From positions 2,722,001-2,786,000 of the forward strand of contig NZ_CP042466.1 of the NCBI RefSeq assembly GCF_008330225.1: a stretch of DNA of 64,000 bases, given 5' to 3'. The DNA is from Geobacter sp. FeAm09 (GTDB lineage: Bacteria; Desulfobacterota; Desulfuromonadia; Geobacterales; Pseudopelobacteraceae). Numbering within the stretch: the first letter of the stretch is position 1; every line of letters starts with the position of its first letter. The translations under genes and the position numbers were made by a program. Below are positions 17,826-25,187 of this stretch, one piece after another. The notes under the pieces were generated by a model, which worked only from the letters and a program-made list of their open reading frames with translations, searched no databases and had not been told where the DNA came from.

Positions 17826-18401
17826 ATGGGAAGATCTATGCAGGAAATATTGATATTCAATGCGTTCATGCAACATACGAGCGATTCCATCGTCATCAAG
17901 GAATACTTCGCCACCGAGCGGGGCGAGTTCACGGGCGGCAAAATTATCTGCGCCAGCGCAACCAAGGCCCGGCACTACGGCCTCACCATGGACACCATCC
18001 GGGGTTGCACCGATTTCGACCTGCTGCCCCGCGAACAGGCCGAAAAGGCCCTGCAGGACGACCTGTGGGTGATGAAACACCGCAAACCGATTGAAGACCA
18101 GCGCGAAACCATAACCCACAAAAACGGCGAAATCGTCAAGGTTTCCGTCACCAAATTTCCCTGGATCCTGCCGAGCGGTGAAGTGGTGGGGGTCATGTGC
18201 ATAGCCCGGAACATCACCATAAGAGAAAGGGCCAAGCAACAGGCCCGCGACCTGCTGGAGTTCATGAAACGGGAGATTTTGCACCCCCTTCTCCCGCTGT
18301 ACCATGCCGGTTGCAGGCCATCTCCGTCAGGCAACGTGCTGAAGCCCGTCATCCTGCGTTTGATACGAAAGCTGGCCGAAACGAGGGATTTGAAGGCATG
18401 A
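17826..18401 (+). CDS. Stand-alone PAS-domain protein
   Basis: A 191-residue cytoplasmic protein with one PAS fold over about residues 8-140 (FDLLPREQAEKALQDDLWVM, then the ...HKNGEIVKVSVTKFPW and GVMCIARNITIRERAKQQ elements that normally lead into a kinase helix). After about residue 140 there is a short helix and a tail with no kinase domain. It is therefore either a single-domain sensor or a truncated histidine kinase. The ATG follows AAAGGAAAGAG. Function and partner are unknown; it lies directly upstream of the molybdenum-linked cluster. Confidence 0.75.
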   Translation: MGRSMQEILIFNAFMQHTSDSIVIKEYFATERGEFTGGKIICASATKARHYGLTMDTIRGCTDFDLLPREQAEKALQDDLWVMKHRKPIEDQRETITHKNGEIVKVSVTKFPWILPSGEVVGVMCIARNITIRERAKQQARDLLEFMKREILHPLLPLYHAGCRPSPSGNVLKPVILRLIRKLAETRDLKA

Positions 18402-18693
18402 TCGCACATAATGCCGCCGCTGCGCCTGCCACGACCATGCTGTTCGCCCCGCCCCCCCTGCCCCATCTCCGCACGCAACCGGTCATTGCCACGACCGCTT
18501 GCCATTGCCTTGTCAATTTGACGACGTTTTATCAAAATGAAAGGCTTTCTATCAAATCGACACTGCCTGCGGCAGATATGGCAGCAATTTTCCCTTCCGG
18601 CCTGAAACGGCACATCCCGCGTTCCACGTTCCGCCGCCTGCGTTAAGCTGCGTCCCTCCCCCTGTTTACGACAGAATGTCGCTCCTTGGCATA

Positions 18694-18717
18694 CATTATG
18701 TATCGAAATACATAACG
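18694..18717. promoter_or_regulatory. ModE-like operator candidate A
   Basis: A dyad of 9-base halves separated by 6 bases. Read on the minus strand it is CGTTATGTA, TTTCGA, TACATAATG. The inner 20 bases are a perfect inverted repeat. Spacing and half-site fit the described ModE box (CGnTATATA-N6-TATATAnCG) with one central change in each half. Confidence 0.6.
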
Positions 18718-18767
18718 CCTGTTTGTTTGCACAGCGGTCTTTTTCACGCGGATAGTATTGTATCATA

Positions 18768-18791
18768 CGTTATATACTTACAAACATATCG
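18768..18791. promoter_or_regulatory. ModE-like operator candidate B
   Basis: CGTTATATA, spacer CTTACA, then AACATATCG. The left half is a perfect ModE half-site; the right half matches the inverted consensus at six of nine positions. It includes TATACT, a possible -10 box, so binding here would repress. It lies about 90 bases upstream of the first gene of the cluster. Confidence 0.6.
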
Positions 18792-18881
18792 CATGGTACG
18801 AGGGCAATCCCTGCCGTGAAATATCGCGGAACACTGCCCAACGTATGAGCATCCTGCAAATCTATTCACCATGGAGAGGTT

Positions 18882-19487
18882 ATGGCGATCAACGCCCATG
18901 AATTCGATGAGATTGCGCGAAATATCTTCGCACCTGCGTATCCGCTGCTGGCGGGACAGATCGTTTCTGCTACCGGCCTCTCAAAAGGTGCATGCCTCGA
19001 TGTCGGCAGCGGGGGCGGCTATCTGGGGCTGGCATTGGCCTCGGTGACCGACCTTCAGGTCTGGCTGCTCGACGAATGCGAAGACAACAGGAACATCGCC
19101 GAGGAAAACATCTGCCAAAGGGACCTGGCCGGCAGGGTCCGGGCGCTCACCGGGGATGTCCACGCCATCCCGCTTGGAGACGGGTCCATTGACCTTGTGG
19201 TCAGCAGGAGTTCGCTCTTTTTCTGGAAGAACCCGGATGTGGCCTTCAGGGAAATCAGGCGGGTGCTCGCTCCGGGAGGTTCGGCATATATCGGCGGCGG
19301 CTTCGGTTCAAAGGAGCTTCGCTGCCGTATTGAAGAGCAGATGTCCCGGCGTTCGCCCGACTGGCGGCCGAAGTTCGACGAAAGACAGGACGATGATTTC
19401 TTTGTCGCCCACCTCCGCTCCGCAGGCATCGAGGATTTCCGGATTACCAGGGATGAAAGCGGTTTCTGGATTTCATTCCCCAAATAA
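18882..19487 (+). CDS. Class I SAM-dependent methyltransferase, first gene of the cluster
   Basis: A 201-residue cytoplasmic enzyme with the Rossmann-type SAM fold: motif I LDVGSGGGYLGLALA (about residues 38-52), the acidic ribose-binding position in LLDEC, and a motif-III-like RVLAPGGSAYIGG. It belongs to the methyltransferase-11 group; the substrate is not evident. It starts the run that leads to FmdE and TonB, with two ModE-like dyads upstream. Such methyltransferases recur near FecBCD-type importers, where they may modify a metal ligand; that role is inference. Confidence 0.85.
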   Translation: MAINAHEFDEIARNIFAPAYPLLAGQIVSATGLSKGACLDVGSGGGYLGLALASVTDLQVWLLDECEDNRNIAEENICQRDLAGRVRALTGDVHAIPLGDGSIDLVVSRSSLFFWKNPDVAFREIRRVLAPGGSAYIGGGFGSKELRCRIEEQMSRRSPDWRPKFDERQDDDFFVAHLRSAGIEDFRITRDESGFWISFPK

Positions 19488-19555
19488 CCACCACGTGCCC
19501 CGCGGCAAATCTCCCCGCCCGGGCGGTATGCACGACAACCAGGCAAAGGATACCA

Positions 19556-20482
19556 GTGATGGAGCAACGGGAGAACAGACAGCCGGCCGGTATGCTCGAC
19601 AACGATAGCCACAGCTCGTCCCGGCACCTGCTCGACGGGACCGCGCAAACTCTCCGGGAGCTCACCGGCGGCGCCATCGCGGAATTACGGATCGAACGGG
19701 TCGTCGTGGGGGTCTTTTTCACCGGGGTCAAGCTGAGTAACGGTTGCGGCGGGGTCGCCTACACACCTCCCGCCCAGATCAAGCGGGCCGGCGTGGAGAT
19801 CCTGAAGGGCTCCTCGCAGGTCATCAAGGGGATGGAAGTGACGCGGGTGCTCGCGGGAGAGCTCGTCGGCCCCTTTGCCGAGATCGTCAGGCTCTCCACC
19901 ATCAACGCCCTTTCGGTGCCGTTCTTCAACAGCGGCCGCTATGCGGTGGATTCCGGCAACGATATCAGCGGCTTCGACCAGTTGTTCAGCGGCCGCCGCG
20001 TCTGCGTGGTGGGCGCGATCATACCGCTGCTCAAGCGCCTGAGGAGCCTGGGGACAGCGGAAACGGTCATCATCGATCAGAAGGAGGATACCACGTTCGA
20101 GGCGAGCCTCGGTAGGCGCGTATCCCTGGGACAAACGGCCGAGGCCCTGGCCCGCTGTGAAACCGCCGTGTTTACCGGGGCATCGATAGCCAACGGCTCG
20201 CTGCCCCGGCTGCTCGCCATGGTGCCGGCCGATGCGGCCATTGCGGTGGTCGGGCCGACCGCCGGGTTTATCCCGGACGAACTGTTCCGCCGCAATGTGG
20301 CGCTGGTCGGCACGGTAATCATGCACGACAGCGACCGGGCCCTGGATGTGCTTGCGGAAGGCGGGGGGGCCTACCAGCTCTTCGGAACCTGCATGCGAAA
20401 GATCAATATCCGTAACGTGAAACGGATACGTGAGCTGCATCTGGCAGGCAGCAATCAAACCAAAAGGAGAAATGCTTCATGA
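19556..20482 (+). CDS. DUF364 (putative heavy-metal chelation) family protein
   Basis: A 308-residue cytoplasmic protein matching the DUF4213/DUF364 type: an N-terminal enolase-like part (about 20-120) with GVKLSNGCGGVAYTP, then a Rossmann-like domain with VCVVGAIIPLLKRL and the GPTAGFIPDELFRRNV region. Relatives lie near metal and siderophore transport genes, and the family name records a suspected metal-binding role that is unproven. The GTG at 19556 or the ATG three bases on can start it after AAAGGA. It overlaps fmdE by 4 bases. Confidence 0.8.
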   Translation: MMEQRENRQPAGMLDNDSHSSSRHLLDGTAQTLRELTGGAIAELRIERVVVGVFFTGVKLSNGCGGVAYTPPAQIKRAGVEILKGSSQVIKGMEVTRVLAGELVGPFAEIVRLSTINALSVPFFNSGRYAVDSGNDISGFDQLFSGRRVCVVGAIIPLLKRLRSLGTAETVIIDQKEDTTFEASLGRRVSLGQTAEALARCETAVFTGASIANGSLPRLLAMVPADAAIAVVGPTAGFIPDELFRRNVALVGTVIMHDSDRALDVLAEGGGAYQLFGTCMRKINIRNVKRIRELHLAGSNQTKRRNAS

Positions 20483-21054
20483 GCGCGTTTTCGCAGGACG
20501 AGTATCGCAAACTGCTGGAGGAGGCGGTGAATTACCACGGCCACAAGTGCGCCGGTATCGAAAGCGGCACCAGGATGACCATGTGCGCCCTCGAGAGGGT
20601 CGGCATTGCAGACCCCAAGGGTGCCGACAGGAAGAAGCTTTTGGTGTTTGTCGAGGTGGATCGTTGTGCAACCGATGCCATAACGGCCCTGACCGGATGC
20701 CAGCCGGGCAAGCGCACCATGAAGGTACTCGATTACGGCAAGATGGCGGCGACCTTCGTCAATCTGGATACGGGCAAGGCGGTTCGCCTGGCCTCCAACA
20801 TGGGCAAGCAGGAGGCGCCCGACGGCACGAGCATCATGCCCGACTTCACCACCGCCACCGACGACGAGCTGTTCATCATCCAGGATGTGGAGGTGCCGCT
20901 GCGCCCGGAAGACCTGCCCGGCAAGCCGGTGCGCAAGGCGACCTGCTCAAAATGCGGCGAAAAGGTCATGGATGGCCGTGAGGTGGAGGTGGACGGCAGG
21001 CCGTTGTGCAAACCCTGTGCGGAGGACAGGACCTATTACCGCGCCATTGCCTGA
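20479..21054 (+). CDS. FmdE-family protein with C-terminal zinc ribbon
   Basis: A 191-residue protein of the FmdE (molybdenum formylmethanofuran dehydrogenase subunit E) family. It has the N-terminal YHGHKCAG motif (His20, His22, Cys24), VEVDRCATDAITALTGCQPGK (Cys63, Cys74) and DYGKMAATF, all FmdE hallmarks, and a C-terminal ribbon CxxC-x17-CxxC (Cys156, 159, 177, 180). Bacteria lack the methanofuran enzyme, so FmdE proteins here probably bind or deliver a metal. The start overlaps the DUF364 gene (ATGA), so the two are co-translated. Confidence 0.9.
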   Translation: MSAFSQDEYRKLLEEAVNYHGHKCAGIESGTRMTMCALERVGIADPKGADRKKLLVFVEVDRCATDAITALTGCQPGKRTMKVLDYGKMAATFVNLDTGKAVRLASNMGKQEAPDGTSIMPDFTTATDDELFIIQDVEVPLRPEDLPGKPVRKATCSKCGEKVMDGREVEVDGRPLCKPCAEDRTYYRAIA

Positions 21055-21132
21055 GTGCGGTTCGCTCCAATCGGCCATGCCGGCTGATTGAAACCAAACG
21101 CGAGGTGTTCGGATGAGAAGGACTTCAGAGGT

Positions 21133-21917
21133 ATGAGCACAGGTTGCAAATCATTCCTATTCTCGCTGTTGCTGCACCTTGTCCTTGTCGGCGGCGCGCT
21201 TTCGTTTGCCGGCATAAAGGTGCCGCAGGACAAACCGGTACTCATCGACTTTACGATCGAGAACGCACAGGTGGCGGAACAGGATATGAAAAGATCCGAT
21301 CCCGGCGGGACGCCGCCGCCGTCCCGTACCAAGCCCGCGCCGAAGACGGCGGCTACCGCGGCACCGCCGGTTCCCCCGCCCCCGAAGACGCTCCACCAGC
21401 CGGCCGTGGCCCAGGTTTCCCCGGAGGCGGCCCCCGTGGCCCCCCGGTTGCGTCACTGCCCGCACCGGTCCACGCCGCCGGAGCGGCTCAGGCCGCGCCG
21501 GCGGCCAGCAGTGCCGCTGTTGCTTCAAGCTCCTTCGGCGGCAGCCATGGGGGCAAGGCGACCACGGCATCGGAGGGCTCCGGTTCAGGCTCGCCCGGCA
21601 AAGATCCCAAGGGCGAAAGCACCGAAACGCTGCGGTCGCGTTACCTGAAAAAACATTTCGCCTACATCCGGGACCTGGTGGCCGGCAACATGAGGTACCC
21701 CGGCCTGGCGCGCCGCATGGGGTGGAGCGGCACGCTCCTGATCGAGTTCGTCGTTCAGAAGGATGGCTCGGCCGACATGGTGCGCATTGTCTCCAGCAGT
21801 GGCGTACCCCTGCTCGACAGGGACGCCCGGGAGACGGTATTGAAAAGCGCGCCGTTCCCCAAGCCCCCGGTCAGTGCCACGCTGAGGTTTCCCATGGAAT
21901 ACAAGCTCGAAAACTGA
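21133..21917 (+). CDS. tonB: TonB energy-transducing protein, split by a -1 frameshift at a C6 run
   Basis: The first frame encodes the membrane anchor (FLFSLLLHLVLVGGALSF) and the start of a Pro/Ala-rich periplasmic spacer. Near 21440-21445 (six C) coding shifts by one base, and the second frame continues with GGSHGG..., the C-terminal TonB domain (YLKKHFAYIRDLVAGNMRYP, LLIEFVVQKDGSADMVRIV, SSGVPLLDRDA) and stop at 21917. One extra C restores a 262-residue TonB. The gene is either phase-variable, programmed to frameshift, mutated or misread. Its product should energise the receptor at 25188. The start has only a weak GAGG site; an upstream TTG at 21088 is possible. Confidence 0.85.
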
Positions 21918-21988
21918 CATGGCCCGCCCCGCGTTTTTCCTTGCGCGCCCCTGACGGCGGGCGGCCGAAATCGAAGAGAGGCTACCGA

Positions 21989-23014
21989 ATGTATTCTAAA
22001 TTCCTGCTGTTTCTTTTGCTCAACCTGATCCTCGCGCCGTCACTCCACGCGCGGGAGATTACCGATATGGCCGGCCGCAGGGTCGTGGTGCCGGATGTCA
22101 TCAGACGCGTCTTCACCTCATCGCCGCCGGCCACGTACATGATGTACGCCCTGGACCCCACCCTGCTCGTGGGCAGCAACTACAGCGTCAAGGAGCAGGA
22201 CAAACGCTTCCTCCGGCCCGAGTTTACCCGCCTTCCGGTTGCCGGCGGGATGTTCGGCCAGGGACATACCGTCAACATGGAGACGCTTCTGGCCCTCAAG
22301 CCGGATATCGTGCTGAGCTGGAGCACCTGGGGCTCGAAGGCGGATGAGCTCTTTGTCGAACGGATGCGCAAGGCCGGCATACCGACCGTGTTCATAAAGC
22401 TCGACCGCCTCGAAGACTACCCCGACGCTTTCCGCTTCATGGGTGATCTGTTCGGCCGCAGGGAACGGGCAAAGCAGCTGGGCACGTACGCAAGCGAGAC
22501 CCTGCGGACCATGGCGGGCATTGCCGCCCGTATTCCCGAAAAGGAGCGGCTGAGGGTCTATTACGCGGAGGGGACGGACGGGCTTTCCACCGAAGGGGAA
22601 AAATCGTGGCATGCCCAGTTGATCCCCATGGCGGGGGGGAAAAACGTCCACAAGGGGGGGCAGTCCGACCAGGCAGGCATGGAGAAGGTCAGCATGGAAC
22701 AGGTGCTGATGTACAACCCGGACGTCATCCTCACCCATGACCGGATCTTTTACGCCTCCCTCGCCAAAGACCGGCGCTGGCACGATGTGCGGGCCGTTGC
22801 GGGAAAACGCGTCTATCTCATCCCCACGGTTCCCTTCAACTGGTTCGACCGCCCCCCTTCGTTCATGAGGCTCCTGGGCCTGAAGTGGCTTGCCGGCACC
22901 CTCTATCCGAAGCGCTATCCGCTGGATATCCGCACCGAAACCAGAAAATTCTACCGTTTGTTCCTCGGTGTGGAACTGAGCGAACGGGATATCCGGGAGA
23001 TACTCAACCGATGA
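21989..23014 (+). CDS. FecB/TroA-like periplasmic binding protein of an ABC importer
   Basis: A 341-residue protein with a signal peptide (about 1-21, ending LHA) and the two-lobed periplasmic-binding fold joined by a long helix: ITDMAGRRVVVPD at the start, LLALKPDIVLSW, and VLMYNPDVILTHD in the second lobe. It carries no lipobox. It would bind a chelated metal or oxyanion complex after the outer-membrane receptor and pass it to the permease at 23011, whose ATG overlaps its stop. A paralogue lies at 30351, sharing FNWFDRPPS and the last 60 residues closely. Confidence 0.92.
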   Translation: MYSKFLLFLLLNLILAPSLHAREITDMAGRRVVVPDVIRRVFTSSPPATYMMYALDPTLLVGSNYSVKEQDKRFLRPEFTRLPVAGGMFGQGHTVNMETLLALKPDIVLSWSTWGSKADELFVERMRKAGIPTVFIKLDRLEDYPDAFRFMGDLFGRRERAKQLGTYASETLRTMAGIAARIPEKERLRVYYAEGTDGLSTEGEKSWHAQLIPMAGGKNVHKGGQSDQAGMEKVSMEQVLMYNPDVILTHDRIFYASLAKDRRWHDVRAVAGKRVYLIPTVPFNWFDRPPSFMRLLGLKWLAGTLYPKRYPLDIRTETRKFYRLFLGVELSERDIREILNR

Positions 23015-24021
23015 AATCGCTGAAACTGCTCGTGTTCGCCCTGATTCTCGTCCTCGTCATGCTCGTGTCCCTTGCCCTGGGCAAATACCCGTTGCAGTTG
23101 ACGGAGATCGTCAACTTCCTCGCCTACCGTTTTTTCGGCTGGGGGACCTTCGATGCCGAACGCCTGCAACTGCTGCACAACCTGATCATCGAAATCAGGC
23201 TCCCGCGGATCATCAACGCGGCCCTGATCGGCGCGGCCCTGTCGGTGTCCGGGGCGGCCTACCAGGCGATCTTCATCAATCCGCTGGCCGACCCGAAGAT
23301 CCTGGGGGTGTTGGCCGGGGCTTCCTTCGGCGCCTCTCTCGGCATGGTCTTCCTGAAGACGTGGTACGCCGTGCAGGTCTCCACCCTGATCGGGGGCTTT
23401 GCCGCGGTGGGGATCACCATCGGCGTGGCCCGCCTCTACAGGATCAACAGCCCCATCATGCTGGTGCTGGGGGGGATCGTCAGCGAAGTGCTCTTCATGT
23501 CGCTCCTTTCCATAGTCAAATACATCTCCGACCCGTACAACCAACTCCCGGCCATCACCTACTGGCTTCTGGGCAACACCGCCATGGCCGACATGGATAT
23601 GGCCGTCAAATGCGGCACCCCGATCTGCCTCGGCATTATCTGCCTGATCTTTCTGGGGCGGCATCTCAACGTGCTCAGCATGGGGGACGAGGAGGCCCGG
23701 GCGCTCGGCGTCAACGTGGAGCTGGTCAGAATGACGGTGATCATCTGCGCCACCGTGGTCAGCACCCTGACGGTGGTCATGGCCGGCATGATCAACTGGG
23801 TCGGCCTGATCATCCCCCATATCGTCAGGATGATGATCGGCCCGGACAACGAGACGCTGATGCCGGCTTCCGTGCTGGTGGGGGCGTCGTATCTCGTGGT
23901 TGCCGACGACGTCTCCCGCCTGGCGTTCAATTTCGAGATTCCCATCGGCATCGTGACCTCACTGGTCGGAATCGTGTTCTTCTTGCTGGTGTTGAAAAAT
24001 GCCCAGAAAGGATGGCAGTGA
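23011..24021 (+). CDS. FecCD-family ABC transporter permease
   Basis: A 336-residue inner-membrane permease with about ten hydrophobic helices. The motif SVSGAAYQAIFINPLADPKILGVLAGASFGA (residues about 73-103) and the ATP-binding-protein docking region ...GDEEARALGVNVELVR are typical of BtuC/FecCD/MolB-type type II importers. It overlaps both neighbours by one to four bases. FecCD permeases import ferric siderophores, cobalamin, haem or molybdate (MolB); the neighbours point to molybdenum or tungsten, which is inference. Confidence 0.94.
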   Translation: MKSLKLLVFALILVLVMLVSLALGKYPLQLTEIVNFLAYRFFGWGTFDAERLQLLHNLIIEIRLPRIINAALIGAALSVSGAAYQAIFINPLADPKILGVLAGASFGASLGMVFLKTWYAVQVSTLIGGFAAVGITIGVARLYRINSPIMLVLGGIVSEVLFMSLLSIVKYISDPYNQLPAITYWLLGNTAMADMDMAVKCGTPICLGIICLIFLGRHLNVLSMGDEEARALGVNVELVRMTVIICATVVSTLTVVMAGMINWVGLIIPHIVRMMIGPDNETLMPASVLVGASYLVVADDVSRLAFNFEIPIGIVTSLVGIVFFLLVLKNAQKGWQ

Positions 24022-24821
24022 TGGCGCTCATCGATACGCAGCACCTTTCATTTTCCTATCGCCGCCAGGCAGTGCTGACGGATATCGACCTCTCCGTTGC
24101 CGAGGGGTCGGTGCTGGCCCTATTGGGCCCCAACGGCAGCGGCAAGACCACCCTGCTCAAGCTGATGACCGGCCTGCTGAAGCCGGTTCGCGGGCACGTC
24201 CGCCTGAACGACCGCGATATCCATACCATGCCGCAGCGGGAATTGGCCCGAAACCTGGCCTATGTGCCGCAGGTGCATCGCGAGACGTTTGCCTACCGGG
24301 TCGTGGATGTGGTGCTCATGGGCAGGATGCCGCACAAAAGTTTTTTTTCACGCTACGGCGCGGCGGACCGTCTGATAGCCCACGAGGCGCTGGAAAAGCT
24401 CGGCATAGCGCACCTGGCTGATCGTCCCTACACCGAGGTCAGCGGCGGCGAGCGCCAACTGGCCCTGATCGCCCGCGCCATGACCCAGGGGGCGCGGGCC
24501 TTCATCATGGACGAACCGACCAACGGCCTGGATTACGGCAACCAGGTCCGCCTGCTGGAACGCCTCAAGGCGCTTGCGGCGGACGGCTACACCTTTGTCT
24601 TTTCCACCCACCATCCCGATCACGCATTGGCCGTCGCGGACCGGGTGGTGATGATGCGCAAGGGCGTCATCACCCATGACGGCGTGGTCGGCGACACGGT
24701 CACCCAGGACAGCCTCATGGATTTGTACAACGTGGATGTACGCATGTATCCGGTGGAGAACGGGGTCTGCGTCTGCGTCCCGGCGGTGCGCCTGTGCGGT
24801 TGCGGGGGAAAGGCCCATTAG
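24021..24821 (+). CDS. ABC importer ATPase with cysteine-rich C-terminal tail
   Basis: A 266-residue FecE/BtuD-type ATPase: Walker A GPNGSGKT 36-43, Q-loop PQVHRE near 84, signature SGGER 141-145, Walker B FIMDEP 161-166, H-loop His197. The last 17 residues hold CVC at 250-252 and CGC at 259-261 and end in His. This tail is not part of the normal ATPase fold and looks like a metal-binding or redox-sensing appendix. The start overlaps the permease stop (TGATG). Confidence 0.93.
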   Translation: MALIDTQHLSFSYRRQAVLTDIDLSVAEGSVLALLGPNGSGKTTLLKLMTGLLKPVRGHVRLNDRDIHTMPQRELARNLAYVPQVHRETFAYRVVDVVLMGRMPHKSFFSRYGAADRLIAHEALEKLGIAHLADRPYTEVSGGERQLALIARAMTQGARAFIMDEPTNGLDYGNQVRLLERLKALAADGYTFVFSTHHPDHALAVADRVVMMRKGVITHDGVVGDTVTQDSLMDLYNVDVRMYPVENGVCVCVPAVRLCGCGGKAH

Positions 24822-24959
24822 CGCGGCGAGGGTGGCCGCTCAAACGTCCCTGACGGACAAGGACGACCGCAAGGGACGGCAGCCAGGCCCGGCAGTTCGT
24901 TCTTTCGTATCAGTTCAATCTCTGGTTTGAACGGCACAACAGCTGCTAGAAGCGGCAAT

Positions 24960-24983
24960 CGTTATATAACATAGCGCATATCG
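24960..24983. promoter_or_regulatory. ModE-like operator candidate C
   Basis: CGTTATATA, spacer ACATAG, then CGCATATCG. The left half is identical to that of site B, and the right half shares CATATCG with it. It lies about 205 bases before the receptor gene. Confidence 0.6.
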
Positions 24984-25066
24984 ACCATCTGCCGGACAGA
25001 GCACCAAAGACCGGATGGTCACCTGTACGTTTCACCAAGCTCCACAGAAGTCTCCTTCTTGTGATG

Positions 25067-25093
25067 GGGGGATGTCCGCATCCCCCGTTTTTT
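25067..25093 (+). terminator. Intrinsic terminator between the ATPase and the receptor gene
   Basis: GGGGGATG (25067-25074), loop TCCG, CATCCCCC (25079-25086), then G and six T. It either ends the importer operon or, because it stands downstream of site C, acts as an attenuator of receptor transcription. Confidence 0.85.
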
Positions 25094-25187
25094 CCGTAAC
25101 GGCGCAGGAAAGCGGCACCCGAGGCTTTGGGACAACCAGATAAACCCGCGTGGTTTAAATACAAATGAAGGGAGAACAGGCAATTTT

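Larger units (their letters stand above)
18402..18881. other. Regulatory region in front of the metal-uptake cluster
   Basis: About 480 bases. The first 250 contain a weak 82-codon frame with an ATGA overlap to the PAS gene, of low complexity and unlike a real protein. From 18690 the sequence is AT-rich and contains two ModE-like dyads, annotated separately, then an ATGGAGAGG site for the methyltransferase gene. I see no stronger gene. Confidence 0.5.
24822..25187. other. Leader and promoter region of the receptor gene
   Basis: A 366-base gap containing a ModE-like dyad at 24960, an intrinsic terminator at 25067 and a GAAGGGAG ribosome-binding site. No B12 box or other riboswitch core that I know of is visible, and I see no Fur-type 19-base box. 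No gene lies within. Confidence 0.5.

Noticed and set aside
18398-18646. 82-codon frame overlapping the PAS gene stop
   Set aside because: Low complexity, Pro/Ala-rich, no family features and no continuation of the PAS kinase pattern.
24984-25187. Cobalamin riboswitch in the receptor leader
   Set aside because: I looked for the B12 box and its conserved stems and found none, which also weighs against cobalamin as the imported compound.
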